Assembly (NCBI GenBank): GCA_030838245.1 | Contig: JAUTXB010000270.1 | Location: 1-16,031 of the forward strand | Direction: 5' to 3' | From: Acidimicrobiaceae bacterium | GTDB taxonomy: Bacteria; Actinomycetota; Acidimicrobiia; Acidimicrobiales; RAAP-2 | Length of the DNA: 16,031 nt | In this document: positions 14,206 to 16,031 of the stretch, one piece after another | Numbering within the stretch: position 1 is the first letter of the stretch | How the letters are laid out: each line of letters begins with the position of its first letter | Position numbers and translations under genes: made by a program | Notes under the pieces: model-generated | Database searches by the model: none | What the model was told of the DNA's origin: nothing | Seen by the model: only the letters and a program-made list of their open reading frames with translations

Positions 14206-15593
14206 CCCCGCTCCCGCCGGGCTGGCGCCTGGTGATCGACCCCTCGGTGCGGAGCCTGGACCAGGGCCGCGCCCTGGTCGGTGGCTTCCCGGGCCGGCTG
14301 CTCCGGCTCAGCACCTCGGGACAGGCCGCCCTCGCCGGCCTGATCGCCGGCACCCGCGGTTCGGTGGCCGCGCGCCGCCTCGGGCGCCGCCTGGTGAACG
14401 CGGGCATGGCCCATCCCCGACCTCCGACCACCCACGACACCGAGGACATCACGGTGGTCATCCCGGTGAAGGACCGGGCCGACCTGCTCGACCGATGCCT
14501 CGCCGCCACGGGCTCCGACGTTGCCGTGGTCGTCGTGGACGACGGCTCGGAGAGCCCGGGGCCGATCGTCGAGGTCTGCAATCGCCATCACGCCCGTCTG
14601 GTCGTCCGGGACCGGTGCGGCGGTCCGGCTGCGGCCCGCAATGACGGGCTGGTCGAGGTGCACACCGATCTGGTCGCCTTCTTGGACAGCGACTGCGTGC
14701 CGCGCTCCAATTGGCTCTCTGACCTGGCCGGCCTGTTCGGCGATCCTGACATCGGCGCCGTTGCCCCCCGGGTGCGACCCATCGGGGTGCCCGCCACCCG
14801 CCCACCCTCGGTCCTCGATCGCTATGTGTCGGCCCGGTCGCCGCTCGATCTGGGTCAGCGCGAGGGTGAGGTCGGGCCTGGCCGCCCGGTGTCGTACGTC
14901 CCGACGGCGGCGTTGGTGGTCCGTCGCTCCGCGCTCGCCGGCGGGTTCGAGCCATCGTTGCGCTACGGCGAGGACGTCGACCTGATCTGGAGGATGGGCG
15001 ACGCCGGCTGGCACATTCGCTACGTGCCCTCGGTGGTCGTCGACCACGGGGAGCCGAGCACCTGGCCCGAACTGCTCGGCCGGCGATTCCACTACGGGAC
15101 CTCCTCGGCGCCTCTCTCGCGCCGACACCGGGGGCGGCTCGCCCCGGTCGTGCTCCGGCCGTTGCCCGCCGCAGCCGTCGCCCTGGCGCTGGCCCGCCGG
15201 CCGCTCCTCGCCGCGGCCATGTCCGTGGTTTCTGCCCTGGCCCTGGGCCGCCGGGCGGCTACGGCAGGCATACCTCGGGACCTGGTGGCCCGCTGGAGCG
15301 GGCAGGCCCTGGTGTCCACGACCGAGGGCATCGGCCGGGCCGGCACCGTCATGGCCGGGCCTGCGCTCGTGGTGATCGCCGCCCGCAGCCGGCGCTACCG
15401 GTGGTCCGCACTCACCCTCTTGGTGGTGCCGCCTCTCGGGGAGTGGCTGCGGCGGCGCCCACCCCTTGACCCGGTGCGGTGGACGGCCGCGTCGTTGGCC
15501 GACGATTTCGCCTACGGCCTGGGCGTATGGCGAGGGTGCCTCAGGGAACATACGTTTGCCCCCCTGGTGCCTACGGTACGACCAATTCGCTGA
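14202..15593 (+). CDS. mftF: MftF, mycofactocin glycosyltransferase (GT2 family)
   Basis: This 463-residue protein opens with LPPGWRLVIDPSVRSL and LVGGFPGRLLRLS, as MftF proteins do. A GT-A domain follows: TVVIPVKDR, VVVDDGS (Asp113-Asp114) and FLDSDC with the metal-binding DSD at 162-164, then GEDVDLIWRM as acceptor-side motif. The C-terminal quarter has hydrophobic stretches (around PLPAAAVALALA and LTLLVVPPL) suggesting membrane association. In mycobacteria MftF adds oligo-beta-1,4-glucose to the premycofactocin core. The start is taken as TTG at 14202, forming a TTGA overlap with the SDR stop; it gives the family's length (about 470) and no better start exists upstream within this frame. 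It is the last gene of the operon; no mftG follows in the window. Confidence 0.93.
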   Translation: MTPLPPGWRLVIDPSVRSLDQGRALVGGFPGRLLRLSTSGQAALAGLIAGTRGSVAARRLGRRLVNAGMAHPRPPTTHDTEDITVVIPVKDRADLLDRCLAATGSDVAVVVVDDGSESPGPIVEVCNRHHARLVVRDRCGGPAAARNDGLVEVHTDLVAFLDSDCVPRSNWLSDLAGLFGDPDIGAVAPRVRPIGVPATRPPSVLDRYVSARSPLDLGQREGEVGPGRPVSYVPTAALVVRRSALAGGFEPSLRYGEDVDLIWRMGDAGWHIRYVPSVVVDHGEPSTWPELLGRRFHYGTSSAPLSRRHRGRLAPVVLRPLPAAAVALALARRPLLAAAMSVVSALALGRRAATAGIPRDLVARWSGQALVSTTEGIGRAGTVMAGPALVVIAARSRRYRWSALTLLVVPPLGEWLRRRPPLDPVRWTAASLADDFAYGLGVWRGCLREHTFAPLVPTVRPIR

Positions 15594-15597
15594 CATC

Positions 15598-15622
15598 TGG
15601 AGGGGGCAGGCCCTCCACTTTT
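15598..15622 (+). terminator. Rho-independent-type terminator after mftF
   Basis: TGGAGGG (15598-15604), loop GGCAGG, CCCTCCA (15611-15617) forms a perfect 7-bp stem. It is followed by C and four T residues (15619-15622), and it begins 5 nt after the mftF stop. The T tract is short, but stem and position support an operon terminator. Confidence 0.65.
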
Positions 15623-15655
15623 AGGTCATCTGACCTGGGGCTATGAGCGAACCAC

Positions 15656-15699
15656 ATGGTTGGCACTTCCCGTCCGTTTCCAATTGGAAATGCCACCAT
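15656..15699. repeat. Nested inverted repeat around a perfect 14-bp palindrome
   Basis: TTTCCAATTGGAAA at 15677-15690 is a perfect palindrome. Outside it, ATGGTTGGCA (15656-15665) pairs with TGCCACCAT (15691-15699) with one bulged base, so a larger alternative hairpin is possible. It may be an operator for a gene beyond the window or a recombination site; nothing decides between these. Confidence 0.55.
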
Positions 15700-16031
15700 G
15701 CGCCATCCTCCCGTGGAAGACCTGTATAGTTTCACGAGCAACTTCCAAGGTGCCCCGGCTGAGACCGAGGGTGCCCGCTCCGGACCTAGGCACTTCAGCC
15801 GGCCGGGACGCACGGAGGTGACCGAGAAAAACAACACTCGGTTCGGCGCGTGTGCGCTCCATCAATCCCGGTGGGGTAGTGCGCGTGCCAGACCGAGACA
15901 GAAAGAGGACCCGAAGACCACGTAACCCAAGGGCCACACAGAACCGGCCGCACACCCTATGGCGCAAAGCCAGGACGAACGAAGCCTTCCCGCTCGCCGT
16001 CCGGGGCGCGAATGCAATTGGCCGGAGCCCG

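Larger units (their letters stand above)
15594..16031. other. 438-bp non-coding end region, no supported gene
   Basis: After the mftF stop the GC content falls and the coding pattern ends. Beyond the terminator it holds an inverted repeat AGGTCA-TC-TGACCT (15623-15636) and a perfect palindrome TTTCCAATTGGAAA (15677-15690). The 89-codon frame at 15656-15925 lacks a ribosome site, a recognisable motif and the local third-position GC bias. An ATG at 15959 stays open to the window edge for 24 residues but has no Shine-Dalgarno; it could only be judged with more sequence. No tRNA or rRNA was recognised. Confidence 0.5.

Noticed and set aside
15656..15925. 89-codon plus-strand frame after the terminator
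   Set aside because: No ribosome site, no motif, atypical codon usage and palindromes inside it.
15875..15990. Possible group II intron 5' end, because a GTGCG motif occurs behind a terminator
   Set aside because: The GTGCG is not directly after the T tract, and no intron domain or reverse transcriptase is visible before the window ends.

Overview
The window is a high-GC (about 70% by eye) actinobacterial segment built around a mycofactocin (MFT) biosynthesis and redox cluster. GTG and TTG starts, stop/start overlaps and the presence of MFT itself point to Actinomycetota. Acidimicrobiia-like or Thermoleophilia-like lineages are possible but cannot be fixed from the sequence alone.

Left part, minus strand (1-2217). 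A truncated secreted protein resembling a type-B carboxylesterase N-terminus (1-201) follows closely behind an NDMA-dependent-type zinc alcohol dehydrogenase (215-1366), a family whose nicotinamide cofactor is tightly bound and reoxidised through mycofactocin. A 224-bp spacer with a KstR-like palindrome separates this pair from the TetR-type regulator mftR (1591-2217). A divergent 147-bp intergenic region with a perfect 14-bp palindrome lies between mftR and mftA.

Right part, plus strand (2365-15593), apparently one long operon. It begins with mftA (45-residue precursor ending in IDGMCGVY, too short for the usual ORF filters), mftB (peptide chaperone) and mftC (radical SAM maturase). A redox block follows: two FadH/Old-Yellow-Enzyme-type flavoproteins flanking an MFT-coupled SDR, then ETF alpha, FixC-like, FixX-like and ETF beta genes. 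The operon ends with mftE (creatininase-family peptidase), a second MFT-type SDR and mftF (glycosyltransferase). Every junction from OYE2 to mftF overlaps by 4 or 8 nt, so this half should be translationally coupled. The last 438 bp hold a likely terminator and palindromes but no gene I can support.

Working model. MftC, helped by MftB, decarboxylates and cyclises the C-terminal Val-Tyr of MftA; MftE releases the AHDP moiety; MftF glycosylates it. The ADH and SDRs oxidise alcohols and pass electrons to mycofactocin. The ETF/FixCX set offers a route from these enzymes, or from the OYE flavoproteins, to quinone. Neither mftD (the FMN enzyme that normally makes premycofactocin) nor mftG is present. 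This absence, the diverged OYE pair and a hairpin-forming 27-bp repeat inside ETF beta are the most interesting points.
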